DNA of 10,453 bases from CAZKEG01 sp964601575 (GTDB lineage Bacteria > Desulfobacterota > Thermodesulfobacteria > Thermodesulfobacteriales > Thermodesulfatatoraceae). Below the pieces are notes generated by a model. It was not told the origin of the DNA. It did no database searches and worked only from the letters and a program-made list of their open reading frames with translations. Below are positions 1 through 6,748 of the stretch, piece after piece (position 1 is the stretch's first letter; each line of letters begins with the position of its first letter). The stretch is taken from contig CAZROA010000096.1 of assembly GCA_964601575.1 (NCBI GenBank), positions 1 to 10,453 of the forward strand, read 5' to 3'. Both the position numbers and the translations under genes were made by a program.

Positions 1-15
1 GCCCTCGCCCTTGTT

Positions 16-1185
16 TTAGAATGCCCAAGTAGCTCGAGTAGAAACGACCCAGAAATGGTCATAATCATCGTATCCCGATGGATTGTCTGTCCATTCTATA
101 TCCGGGGTGATGGTCAGAAAATCGTTGACCTTAAGGTTGTAATAGACCTCTAGGTGGTATTCGTCATCTGGGTGGTGGTTTTCATTTCTCAAAGACTTCT
201 CATAATCATCGGAAAGAAAGGCCACACCGAAACCAAGCCCCAAAGTATCATCCTCGCGCCCCCAAAGTTTACCAGAAAGGGCCATACCGCCACTTAAGGC
301 GTGATCAAACTCATAGACCTCTCCGTCCTGCCAACCGTAGCGGAGAAAGAGCCCTACTCCGTCGGTCAGTTCCTGATCAAAGGAGAGACCAAATCCATAG
401 CCGGTGTCAGTACCGTTACCAAGGATTTGGTCGTGCTTGGTCCCGTTATACCAGGCATAAAAACGATAATTACCCGGATGATTGAAAAGATTGGTACGAA
501 TATCCAATTCGCCAATAAAGAAGGGGTAATCAAAGAGTTCAGACCAATCGGCATCAGCATCGGCATAACCCAAACCAAAAGAGACCTTGTCCGTCTCTAT
601 CCAGAGCATTGAACCAAAACCATAGTCTGGAAATTCAACGGCGATATTGTTTATAAACTCAGGAGAGATAAATTGAGCGCATTCATCATTGGCGTATTCG
701 TTGGTATCAAAATCAGTGGTAAGGTCTACCTTACCGAAACGAAGTCGGGCCTTACCACCAGTAAAGCTAAAGTCATGTTCATACCAGGCCTCGCTAATCC
801 GGACATCACCGTCATCGGTGGCCACCGGGACCATGGAAAGGGCCTCATCGACGATTCCGGCAAAAGAAGTAACATCCTGCTCTGGATTACGCCCGGAGCC
901 CATTTCCAAAAGTAGATAGGCCCGGTCGGTGGAAGTAAATTCGGTACTGGCCTCAAGGTCTGCAGAGATAGCGGCATAGCCCTTATCTGACTCGGTCAGA
1001 ACATCGTTATCTGGATCACGTAAGGCCTTGACCATATTTTGGTCTACATCAAAGACCCCTTGCACTATACCGGCTACTGAGAGCCCGAGATCTATGCGAT
1101 CATACCACTTTTCCTCGGCCTGGACCTGACTAACCATCAAGAAACACAAAACTCCCAGAATTAGACCCCAATACTTACCTTCCAT
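16..1185 (-). CDS. OprB-like outer-membrane porin
   Basis: The 389-residue product begins with a signal peptide (Lys4, a hydrophobic stretch at about 6-20, likely cleavage after VQA at residue 23). The rest alternates short aromatic and glycine-rich strands with acidic loops and ends in Phe (ATWAF), as outer-membrane beta-barrels do. The late segment HLEVYYNLKVNDFLTITPDI followed by a conserved NP resembles the C-terminal part of carbohydrate-selective porins of the OprB family; this is recall, not a search. The ATG at 1185 is preceded by AGGAGGT at 1191-1197, so the start is well supported. The gene lies 61 bp after cbiL in the same direction and may be the last gene of the B12-riboswitch operon. 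The substrate is unknown. Many acidic residues suggest a cation-favouring pore, which is inference only. Confidence 0.72.
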   Translation of the reverse strand: MEGKYWGLILGVLCFLMVSQVQAEEKWYDRIDLGLSVAGIVQGVFDVDQNMVKALRDPDNDVLTESDKGYAAISADLEASTEFTSTDRAYLLLEMGSGRNPEQDVTSFAGIVDEALSMVPVATDDGDVRISEAWYEHDFSFTGGKARLRFGKVDLTTDFDTNEYANDECAQFISPEFINNIAVEFPDYGFGSMLWIETDKVSFGLGYADADADWSELFDYPFFIGELDIRTNLFNHPGNYRFYAWYNGTKHDQILGNGTDTGYGFGLSFDQELTDGVGLFLRYGWQDGEVYEFDHALSGGMALSGKLWGREDDTLGLGFGVAFLSDDYEKSLRNENHHPDDEYHLEVYYNLKVNDFLTITPDIEWTDNPSGYDDYDHFWVVSTRATWAF

Positions 1186-1200
1186 ATGGCACCTCCTTTT

Positions 1201-1246
1201 AAAAATTTTGCTTTTTGTGCCACAAATTTTTTAAAAAAGCAACAAG
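1201..1246 (-). promoter_or_regulatory. Inverted repeats in the cbiL-porin spacer
   Basis: The AT-rich spacer contains two overlapping inverted repeats. One has perfect 9-bp arms, TTGCTTTTT at 1208-1216 and AAAAAGCAA at 1234-1242. The other is the 13-mer TTTGTGCCACAAA at 1214-1226. They share bases, so as RNA they could not both form fully. Read leftwards, the 9-bp stem is followed by a short T run before the porin ribosome-binding site. This could be a weak attenuator, a processing site or an operator. The GC-poor stem makes a strong terminator unlikely. Confidence 0.35.
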
Positions 1247-1963
1247 CTAATCTAGGCCCCTTCCACCAACGATGAAAAGGGTAAGGTATGGAAATTTAGA
1301 TCTAGAGGTCGAGGATAAATCTTGATAGATTTTTTCTTGGGGTAGGCCGCAAAAAGAAATCCCTTTGGTCTCTTCAAGTCGTCCAATGTCTTTTAAGGCC
1401 CTTAAGATATTGGCAGCCTGACGGTAGACCTTGTAAAGGACTAGGGTATCTATCTCTTTTCCTAAATGGTAAATCATCTCCTTGCCCTTAATCCCCGAGA
1501 CAAAGAGCACCGAAGATTCTCCTTCAGAAAGGGCCACCTTGAGCCTAGCCGCCGCTGCCTGGGCCGCTGTAACCCCTGGAATGATCTCGATTTCTACCCA
1601 AGGCAATAACTTTTTCAGTTCACGAGCCAGATAAATGAGAGTGGAATAAAAACTAGGATCACCCAAGGTGATAAAAGCGACGTCTTTACCTTGGCAGAGT
1701 TTCTCAGCCACTTTTTTGGCGTTGAGCTCCCAGGCCTGAACCAGGACCTTTCGATCGTAAGTCATGGGAAAAGAAAGCTTCTCTATTGGTTTGGGTTCCA
1801 GGAGATGGGGCTTGATGACCTCCAAGGCCCGGGAATAATCATTCTTACTAGAAGAGGCCACAAAGAGATGATCCGCGGCAAGGAGAACCCGAAGCGCCTT
1901 TAAGGTAAGGAGCTCCGGGTCTCCCGGACCGACCCCTACACCGAAAAATTTCCCTAACCGCAC
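1247..1963 (-). CDS. cbiL: Cobalt-factor II (precorrin-2) C20-methyltransferase
   Basis: This cytoplasmic SAM-dependent enzyme methylates C20 of cobalt-sirohydrochlorin (cobalt-factor II) to give cobalt-factor III in the anaerobic cobalamin pathway. The 238 residues match the usual length of about 230-240. Tetrapyrrole methylase marks are clear: GVGVGPGDPELLTLKA at 8-23, the glycine-rich LGDPSFYST at 100-108 and IPGVTA at 128-133. The start is GTG at 1963, supported by AGGAGG at 1969-1974 with 5-bp spacing. It begins 32 bp after cbiK, whose product (cobalt-sirohydrochlorin) is its substrate, so the two genes encode consecutive steps. I prefer CbiL over the aerobic homologue CobI because of that neighbour. 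Other members of the methylase family are less likely given the N-terminal motif and the length. Confidence 0.9.
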   Translation of the reverse strand: MRLGKFFGVGVGPGDPELLTLKALRVLLAADHLFVASSSKNDYSRALEVIKPHLLEPKPIEKLSFPMTYDRKVLVQAWELNAKKVAEKLCQGKDVAFITLGDPSFYSTLIYLARELKKLLPWVEIEIIPGVTAAQAAAARLKVALSEGESSVLFVSGIKGKEMIYHLGKEIDTLVLYKVYRQAANILRALKDIGRLEETKGISFCGLPQEKIYQDLSSTSRSKFPYLTLFIVGGRGLD

Positions 1964-1995
1964 CTAACCTCCTCAACTCTCTCTTCAGAGCCCAA

Positions 1996-2922
1996 TCAAT
2001 ACACCTCGATGATCCTGAGCATGCGCTTGATCCCTTTGATGAAGATCTCATTCACTTCGGGATAGAGGCCCAGGCCCTTATAGTAGGTCTGGCCGTTTAA
2101 GGCCGTAGTTACGCAGTCGACCTTTTTACCGGCTTTTTCTAGCTCCTGACGCCAGGAGCCTTCTTCCGGGTCTTGACCCATGATATCATTCATTACGTGG
2201 TCTCCGGCTACATACATAAGTGGGATAAAACGTACCTTCTGAGCCGGATATCTTTTGACGATATCCAAGGCACTTTCAGCATCCGGCACCCCTTCTACAG
2301 TTCCCAGAACTACGTTGGGATAATGCTTTTCTAACAACCAATTGAGCCCAAGATAAGTGATATTGGCTGAATCACAGGTGACTTCGGTCCCGTGGGCGGC
2401 AAGGACATTAATACCCTCTTCCGCCGACAAAAATTCTTTAGAAAGGACCTCTAATACCTCTTGAACGTTTTCCCAACGGAAGAAAAGGGGCTCCCCCACT
2501 ACGATGCGTAACCCAGGAAAGGCCTCGCAGATCTCAAGGACTTCTTTGTATTCCAGACCGGGAAAGATATGGAGCGGCTGAACCACTACTTTGCGATAGC
2601 CCTCGGCTTCAAGCTTGGCCAGGACCTCTTGAAGGCTATAAAGTCTCTTGTGAAGACCTTTTTGAGCATAAATCTTGTTCAGCTTGGTCCGAATAATATC
2701 CGAAGTAAAGGCCCAGCGAATCTCATAACCCGGAAGCTCTTGGCGCAATTGTTTTTCAAAAAAATCAAAGGTCACCTGGGCCCTGGTAGAGGTCCCAAAG
2801 GCAGCGAGGACGATGGCCGGCCTTTCCTTGAGCGGTGGGGTCTTCATCTTATAGACCCGAGCTGAGGCAAAAGAAGAAACAAACATAAGAACCCCCATTA
2901 ACCAAGAGATGATCCTTAGCAT
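1996..2922 (-). CDS. cbiK: Exported sirohydrochlorin cobaltochelatase, CbiK family
   Basis: This protein inserts cobalt into sirohydrochlorin, an early step of anaerobic B12 synthesis. The 308 residues contain IVLAAFGTST near 37-46, QPLHIFPG at 115-122, and the family's metal-binding and catalytic positions: His177 in AAHGTE, Glu210 in VEG and His242 in GDHVMND. Unlike the cytoplasmic Salmonella enzyme, it starts with a signal peptide (hydrophobic core about 4-18, SFASA ending at residue 21), so the mature enzyme should be periplasmic. Desulfovibrio vulgaris is known to have such a periplasmic CbiK alongside a cytoplasmic one. The ATG at 2922 has the strong site GGAGGGG 4 bp upstream. An internal ATG at codon 26 would remove the signal but has no ribosome-binding site. 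Expression is expected to follow the riboswitch upstream. The enzyme might also load iron or serve heme metabolism. Confidence 0.9.
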   Translation of the reverse strand: MLRIISWLMGVLMFVSSFASARVYKMKTPPLKERPAIVLAAFGTSTRAQVTFDFFEKQLRQELPGYEIRWAFTSDIIRTKLNKIYAQKGLHKRLYSLQEVLAKLEAEGYRKVVVQPLHIFPGLEYKEVLEICEAFPGLRIVVGEPLFFRWENVQEVLEVLSKEFLSAEEGINVLAAHGTEVTCDSANITYLGLNWLLEKHYPNVVLGTVEGVPDAESALDIVKRYPAQKVRFIPLMYVAGDHVMNDIMGQDPEEGSWRQELEKAGKKVDCVTTALNGQTYYKGLGLYPEVNEIFIKGIKRMLRIIEVY

Positions 2923-2926
2923 AACA

Positions 2927-2951
2927 CCCCTCCTTTAAAATTTTTGAGGGG
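2927..2951 (-). promoter_or_regulatory. Shine-Dalgarno-sequestering hairpin of cbiK
   Basis: On the minus strand CCCCTC (2951-2946) is exactly complementary to GAGGGG (2932-2927), which forms most of the cbiK ribosome-binding site. The loop is 13 nt and AT-rich. No T-run terminator is seen between the riboswitch aptamer and the start codon. This hairpin is therefore a good candidate for the expression platform, blocking translation when the aptamer is bound. Confidence 0.5.
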
Positions 2952-3019
2952 GCTTACGAGGCAGGGGTCAAATGACCTTGCCAGCAGGGCAGGAAGCCCC
3001 GAAGCCCCGCTACACCTGC

Positions 3020-3229
3020 GCTCCAGGCCGGTCTCCCGGCTTCCGGATCATCCTACTCGTCGCACCTTCCCAGGGCCTTCGACCTGAACCCAGGCCTCCG
3101 ACCCCAGTGGCCTGTCACCCAGGGGCTTGCCCCCAGGGCCTAGCGACTTTCGTCCCCGGTCACGGTTGCGGGCCAGCGCCGGATTTGCACCGGACTTCCC
3201 GTTTCACCCGTCACACGGGCACCTGGAGC
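3020..3229 (-). promoter_or_regulatory. Adenosylcobalamin-type (B12) riboswitch
   Basis: Read on the minus strand, this 210-nt segment carries the hallmark blocks of the cobalamin riboswitch in order: GGTGCC near 3223, CGGGAAGTCCGGTGCAAATC at about 3202-3183, then CCGCAACCGTGA. These are followed by GCCACTG (3111-3105), GGGAAGG (3071-3065), GAGTAGGATGATCC (about 3059-3046) and GGGAGACCGG (about 3038-3029). The outermost helix P1 is a perfect 8-bp pairing of GCTCCAGG (3229-3222) with CCTGGAGC (3027-3020). Extra GC-rich helices between about 3148 and 3072 make it one of the larger forms. It precedes cbiK and should lower cbiK-cbiL (and perhaps porin) expression when cobalamin is plentiful. Confidence 0.95.
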
Positions 3230-3235
3230 ACCCTT

Positions 3236-3264
3236 TACATAGCCCAAGAATCCGGTTTGGTCAA
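3236..3264 (-). promoter_or_regulatory. Promoter of the B12-riboswitch operon
   Basis: On the minus strand there is TTGACC (3264-3259), a 17-bp spacer and TATGTA (3241-3236), a plausible housekeeping promoter. Transcription would begin near 3229, exactly at the first base of riboswitch helix P1, which strongly supports the placement. The remaining 69 bp up to the feoB stop codon contain a 7-base T tract on the minus strand but no convincing stem. Read-through from feoB is therefore not excluded. Confidence 0.6.
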
Positions 3265-3333
3265 TTATTCTGTTTTCAAAGAACGTCTTCCTTTTATGAA
3301 AAAAACCTTTAAAACCTGCTCCCAAAGAGACTT

Positions 3334-5466
3334 TTAGCCTATGAGACACGGTCCTAGGAAACGCACCCAAAAGAAGGTCGTCAGCCAGGCCATAGTGAGG
3401 GTCCAACAGACCACGATCAAGGGCCATTTCCAGGACCCGGTCTCCATCTTGATCACCGGAAGGGTGGCCATACAAGGGACCATGAGAAGGGCAAAGAGCA
3501 TGAGTCCTATGGCGTTAATAGGGGTAAAGAGAGGGTCTTTTCGAATGCTGTTCAGCAAGGAGACATCATCCTCCCCCACTTCTCCCAAGGCATAGATCTG
3601 CCCCAAAGTAGCCACCAAGACCTCCTTGGCGGCAAAGGCCGAGGTCAGGGCAATACCGATGCGCCAGTCAAAGCCCAAAGGCTTGATCAAGGGCTCGATG
3701 AACTTTCCAAAACGACCGGCATAACTCTTAGAAAGCCTCTCCGCTGCCTCTTCGTTTTCAATCTGGACTCGTATTTCTTCGTTTGGGGCCTTGGCCTTCA
3801 AGGCCTCGTAGTCCTTGCTAAGAGAGGGGTGGAGCGGAAAAGTAAAAAGGGCCCACATGACCACTGAGATGGCCAAGATTACCGTCCCAGCCTTTCTCAA
3901 ATAGAGCAACGAACGATTCCACATCTGGAGCAAAATGCTCTTTAGAGTGGGTAGGCGATAGGGCGGAAGTTCCATAAGGAAAGGTGAAGTCTTTCCCCTG
4001 AAGGCCACTGCACGGAAGACCACCACGGTAATAACCGCGGCTAGGATGCCAACTAGATACAGGGTGAGCAAAACCAGACCTTGAAGGTTGAAAACAAAGA
4101 CCTTTTTCGGCGGAATAAAGGCAGCAATGAGCAGGGTATAAATGGGGAGCCTGGCCGAACAACTCATAAAAGGCGCCGCCAAAATAGTAAGGAGCCTCTG
4201 ACGATGATTCTCGATGGTCCGGGTGGCCATGATCCCGGGAATATTGCAGGCAAAAGAGGAAAGAAGAGGGACAAAGGATTTACCGTTAAGACCGAAGGGC
4301 TTAAGCAAGCGGTCCACCACAAAGGCCGCCCGGGGCATGTATCCGGTATCTTCTAAGAGCGAGATCAAAAAGAAAAGGATTAAAATCTGCGGCAAAAAGA
4401 CCAACACCCCGCCTACACCACCGATGATCCCGTCTACCACTAAACTCTTTAGCATCCCCTCACCGAGCAAGTGACCAACCGTCTCCCCCAACCAACCGAA
4501 AAAGGCATCGATCAAGTCCATAAAAGGGGCAGACCAGGTGTAAACGGCCTGGAATAAAAGCCCCATGATGAGGAGAAAGAGGGGGATACCAAATATCTTA
4601 TGGCATACAATGCCATCCAAACGATCGGTAAAGGTACGCCTTTCCCTTCGCTCTATTACACCTTTAAGTAACTCTCGAATGGTATAGTAACGAATTTCAG
4701 CCAAAAGGGGCTCAGGGTCATCACCCAAGGCCTTTTTGATCCTTTCCCTGGCCTCTTTAAGCATGGTCTCTAAATAACCGTTTAATTTGGCCTTTTGTTT
4801 GAGAAAGGCGATGACCTCTTCGTCCCCCTCAAGGGCCTTGAGTGCTAACCATCTCGGAGGATAACCACTCAGATCTTCGGCCTTAAAGATAAAAAATCTC
4901 TCCAGCCTTTGGACCTCTTCATCAATCTCACGGGGATAAGAGAGGACCCCGTTGGGCAGGGATTCAAGGTGGCCTTTGACTACTTCTTCGATGACCGAAA
5001 GGAGTCTATCCAAGCCGATCTTTTTATGGCCGATCATGGGAACGACCGGCACCCCCAATCTCCGGGTCAGTTTTTCCACCTGGATTTTGAGGCCTTTCTT
5101 CTCGGCATCATCCATCATATTGAGGACCACAATAACCGGTACACCCAGTTCAAAGAGCTGCATGGTGAGATAGAGGTTGCGCTCAAGATTGGAGGCATCA
5201 ACGATATCCACCACCACCGCTGGTTTCTCCTCCACGATCACCTTTCTGGCAATAACCTCTTCCGGGGAATAAGAAGTCAGGGAATAAGTGCCTGGAAGAT
5301 CAACCACTCTGATCTTTAAATCCTTCAATTTTAGAAACCCTTCTTTCCTTTCCACAGTGACCCCCGGATAGTTACCGACCTTTTGTTTGGCTCCGGTGAG
5401 GGCATTAAAAATGGTCGTCTTCCCAGAATTGGGATTACCGGCCAAGGCTATCTTTAATTCCTTCAT
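3334..5466 (-). CDS. feoB: Ferrous iron transporter FeoB
   Basis: FeoB is the inner-membrane Fe(II) permease. I place the start at the ATG at 5466, giving 710 residues, because AAAGGAGGT lies just upstream at 5471-5479; an upstream in-frame start at 5505 would overlap feoA and has no better site. The N-terminal G domain shows G1 GNPNSGKT (10-17), G3 DLPG (56-59) and G4 NMMD (116-119), the NxxD form usual in FeoB. The G5 region (PMIGHKKIG) is less canonical. A helical linker follows at about 165-290. The membrane part contains the conserved FACNIPGIMATRTIE and SCSARLPIY segments with Cys residues expected along the iron path, and ends in several more helices. It lies 25 bp after feoA. No feoC is visible. 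The gene appears intact and of normal length. Confidence 0.97.
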   Translation of the reverse strand: MKELKIALAGNPNSGKTTIFNALTGAKQKVGNYPGVTVERKEGFLKLKDLKIRVVDLPGTYSLTSYSPEEVIARKVIVEEKPAVVVDIVDASNLERNLYLTMQLFELGVPVIVVLNMMDDAEKKGLKIQVEKLTRRLGVPVVPMIGHKKIGLDRLLSVIEEVVKGHLESLPNGVLSYPREIDEEVQRLERFFIFKAEDLSGYPPRWLALKALEGDEEVIAFLKQKAKLNGYLETMLKEARERIKKALGDDPEPLLAEIRYYTIRELLKGVIERRERRTFTDRLDGIVCHKIFGIPLFLLIMGLLFQAVYTWSAPFMDLIDAFFGWLGETVGHLLGEGMLKSLVVDGIIGGVGGVLVFLPQILILFFLISLLEDTGYMPRAAFVVDRLLKPFGLNGKSFVPLLSSFACNIPGIMATRTIENHRQRLLTILAAPFMSCSARLPIYTLLIAAFIPPKKVFVFNLQGLVLLTLYLVGILAAVITVVVFRAVAFRGKTSPFLMELPPYRLPTLKSILLQMWNRSLLYLRKAGTVILAISVVMWALFTFPLHPSLSKDYEALKAKAPNEEIRVQIENEEAAERLSKSYAGRFGKFIEPLIKPLGFDWRIGIALTSAFAAKEVLVATLGQIYALGEVGEDDVSLLNSIRKDPLFTPINAIGLMLFALLMVPCMATLPVIKMETGSWKWPLIVVCWTLTMAWLTTFFWVRFLGPCLIG

Positions 5467-5491
5467 GGTTACCTCCTTTCTTTGAGGCCAT

Positions 5492-5716
5492 CTATTCGAG
5501 GACAATCAGGATATGGGAGGCTTCGTCCTTGCGTACGGCAAGGTGATAACCCATCACTTCTACTTCCATCGGGTCGCGCAAAGGTGCATTACGGACCACC
5601 CTGAGGCTTCGTCCAGGGACAAACCCCATCTCTAGAAGTCGTCGCTTAAGGGCTCCGGAAGCCTCGAGAGAGACGATCTTGGCCCTTGAACCTTCGGGAC
5701 ACTCACGCAAAGTCAT
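5492..5716 (-). CDS. feoA: Ferrous iron transport accessory protein FeoA
   Basis: This small cytoplasmic SH3-like protein is thought to assist FeoB at the membrane. From the ATG at 5716 it has 74 residues, normal for the family, with the typical pattern MTLRECPEGSRAKIV, then LKRRLLEMGFVPG, then a C-terminal strand ending ILIVLE. The start is chosen over an in-frame TTG at 5734 because AGGAGGAG sits 5-6 bp before this ATG, while the TTG has nothing comparable. It is co-directional with feoB and 25 bp from it, a standard feoAB operon. A strong terminator-like hairpin ends only 23 bp upstream of the start codon, so transcripts must pass through it. Confidence 0.95.
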   Translation of the reverse strand: MTLRECPEGSRAKIVSLEASGALKRRLLEMGFVPGRSLRVVRNAPLRDPMEVEVMGYHLAVRKDEASHILIVLE

Positions 5717-5739
5717 TTTCTCCTCCTTTTCCAAATAAA

Positions 5740-5777
5740 AAGGCGCACCAAAAAGGAATTCCTTTTTGGTGCGCCTT
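5740..5777 (-). terminator. Terminator-like 38-bp perfect palindrome in the feoA leader
   Basis: The segment is perfectly self-complementary over 38 bp, centred on GGAATTCC. As RNA it would form a stem of about 17 bp with an AATT loop and a GC-rich base (AAGGCGCACC). On the minus strand it is followed at once by TTTTTATTT, the signature of an intrinsic terminator; on the plus strand no T run follows. It lies downstream of the likely feoA promoter and only 23 bp from the feoA ATG. It therefore looks like an attenuator of feoAB, though it could also end transcripts from the upstream transporter genes. Confidence 0.75.
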
Positions 5778-5782
5778 CACTT

Positions 5783-5800
5783 CCCGGACCTGTTTCCGGG
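5783..5800 (-). promoter_or_regulatory. Leader hairpin upstream of the feo attenuator
   Basis: CCCGGA and TCCGGG form a 6-bp stem with a 6-nt loop (AACAGG on the minus strand). Just upstream, GCCTT (minus strand, 5809-5805) can pair with AAGGC (5777-5773), the first bases of the terminator stem, offering a short candidate antiterminator. Together with the 38-bp palindrome this gives the layout of a metabolite- or protein-sensing leader. It does not match any riboswitch class that I recognise. Confidence 0.35.
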
Positions 5801-5846
5801 CCGTAAGGCTAAGTTCTACCCTTCCCGATCCTAACTATTTCAGATC

Positions 5847-5892
5847 TAATTGAGATTGCTTTACAATTACTAGAATAACAGAAACCTGTCAA
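5847..5892 (-). promoter_or_regulatory. Candidate feoAB promoter with operator-like repeat
   Basis: On the minus strand a consensus -35 TTGACA (5892-5887) is followed after 17 bp by TAATTG (5869-5864), a weak -10. TATTCT (5877-5872) is a worse-spaced alternative. The -10 overlaps an inverted repeat, TAATTG-N11-CAATTA (5869-5847), in an AT-rich setting. That is a plausible site for a metal-responsive repressor such as Fur or DtxR/IdeR, although it is not a clear consensus box for either. A start near 5857 would give a leader of about 140 nt. Confidence 0.45.
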
Positions 5893-5929
5893 TACTTTAT
5901 AAAAAGATGTAACACCAAAATAAAAACGT

Positions 5930-6748
5930 TTATTGGGGATTATCTTTCAAATTTTTTCTCTTTTGGCAAAATTTTTCAAATAGGTGATTAAGTTTCAAGG
6001 CTGCAGAGAAGGCGTTGAGCCCTGGTCTGGCAAAGGAGAGCTCATCTACCCGAATTACTTCACTCCTGAGCCCGGAAAAATAGCTACGCTGCTTAGGGGG
6101 TATAGGGTTTTTGTTCATGGGTCCTACTTGATAGAGATAGATATCCGGAGAGAAAAGGAGGATTTCCTCTGGAGAGATCAAGACGTGTTTGCGCCTTACT
6201 TTTATTGGATTTTCACCTCCAGCCGCCTTGATAATGGCCGTAACGATACATCTTTGGCCGGCTACTTTAAGGGGCCTCTGGCTGATCTCATAAATCACCC
6301 TAGGGTGACAAGATAGGGGGCGAAGCCGTGAAAGTTTGGCCTGGAGTTTCTGGACCAAGGCCTTGGCTTCCTTCTCTCGGTGTAAACGCCTGCCTAAAGC
6401 CTTTATTTCTCCCAAAATTTCATCAAGACTTCGGGGATCATAATAAAAGACCTCGGCCTTTACCGCCTTTTTCAGGGCCTCAGGAAAGGCCCGATGCGAC
6501 CCAGCGATAATAAGATCAGGCTTAAGGGCCTTGATCAATTCTATATTAGGCCTTAAATGGGAACCTACTTTTACCGCTTGAGGAAACAGATTGTCCCTTC
6601 TGGTCACCCCAACCACATCTTGCTCAAGCCCGAATTCCTTAAGGATCGGGCTGGCAGCGGCGTAGAGGACCACAATCCGATGGGCGAAACCCTTTCCCAC
6701 CCATCCGACCACCACCGTCAAGATCGTCAGAATAACCAGCCTCTTCAT
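5930..6748 (-). CDS. ABC transporter metal-chelate/corrinoid substrate-binding protein
   Basis: This is a periplasmic binding protein of the FecB/BtuF type (cluster A-II fold expected). It has 272 residues: a signal peptide (KR then a hydrophobic core, likely cleavage after GFA at residue 22) and a mature part of about 250 residues, close to BtuF in size. Family features are the first strand RIVVLYAAASPILKEFGL with VVGVT, then VGSHLRPNIELIKALKPDLI (62-80), and a late FARPGLNAFSAALKLNHLF. The ATG at 6748 has GGAGGT at 6754-6759 with 5-bp spacing, placed inside the ATPase gene. It is the last gene of the transporter set. The ligand cannot be read from the sequence; a siderophore, heme or another iron chelate, or a corrinoid are all possible, and the feoAB neighbour slightly favours iron. 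I see no lipobox cysteine. Confidence 0.85.
   Translation of the reverse strand: MKRLVILTILTVVVGWVGKGFAHRIVVLYAAASPILKEFGLEQDVVGVTRRDNLFPQAVKVGSHLRPNIELIKALKPDLIIAGSHRAFPEALKKAVKAEVFYYDPRSLDEILGEIKALGRRLHREKEAKALVQKLQAKLSRLRPLSCHPRVIYEISQRPLKVAGQRCIVTAIIKAAGGENPIKVRRKHVLISPEEILLFSPDIYLYQVGPMNKNPIPPKQRSYFSGLRSEVIRVDELSFARPGLNAFSAALKLNHLFEKFCQKRKNLKDNPQ

Noticed and set aside
301..915. Open frames on the plus strand opposite the porin gene
   Set aside because: They are antisense to a gene with signal peptide, strong ribosome-binding site and coherent family features; they show no domain of their own.
1208..1224. TGGCAC followed by GC on the minus strand, resembling a sigma-54 promoter before the porin
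   Set aside because: The GG-to-GC spacing is about two bases too short for a -24/-12 promoter, and no activator site is evident.
3265..3333. Possible terminator after feoB (seven T residues on the minus strand)
   Set aside because: No stem of more than about three pairs precedes the T tract, so I did not annotate a terminator.
2972..3337. A 121-codon open frame on the plus strand across the feoB-cbiK intergenic region
   Set aside because: It lies antisense to the riboswitch, its open frame follows from GC-rich structured RNA sequence, and it has no ribosome-binding site or recognisable protein features.
4909..5319. A 136-codon open frame opposite feoB
   Set aside because: It is antisense to the conserved FeoB G domain; its composition simply mirrors that gene.
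5466..5505. Longer FeoB start at 5505, overlapping feoA
   Set aside because: It lacks a good ribosome-binding site and adds 13 residues before the conserved MKELKIALAGNPNSGKTT start, which has an ideal AAAGGAGGT upstream.
5740..5777. The 38-bp palindrome as a mobile-element end or recombination site
   Set aside because: There is no second copy, transposase or target duplication in the window, and the adjacent T run on one strand explains it better as a terminator hairpin.
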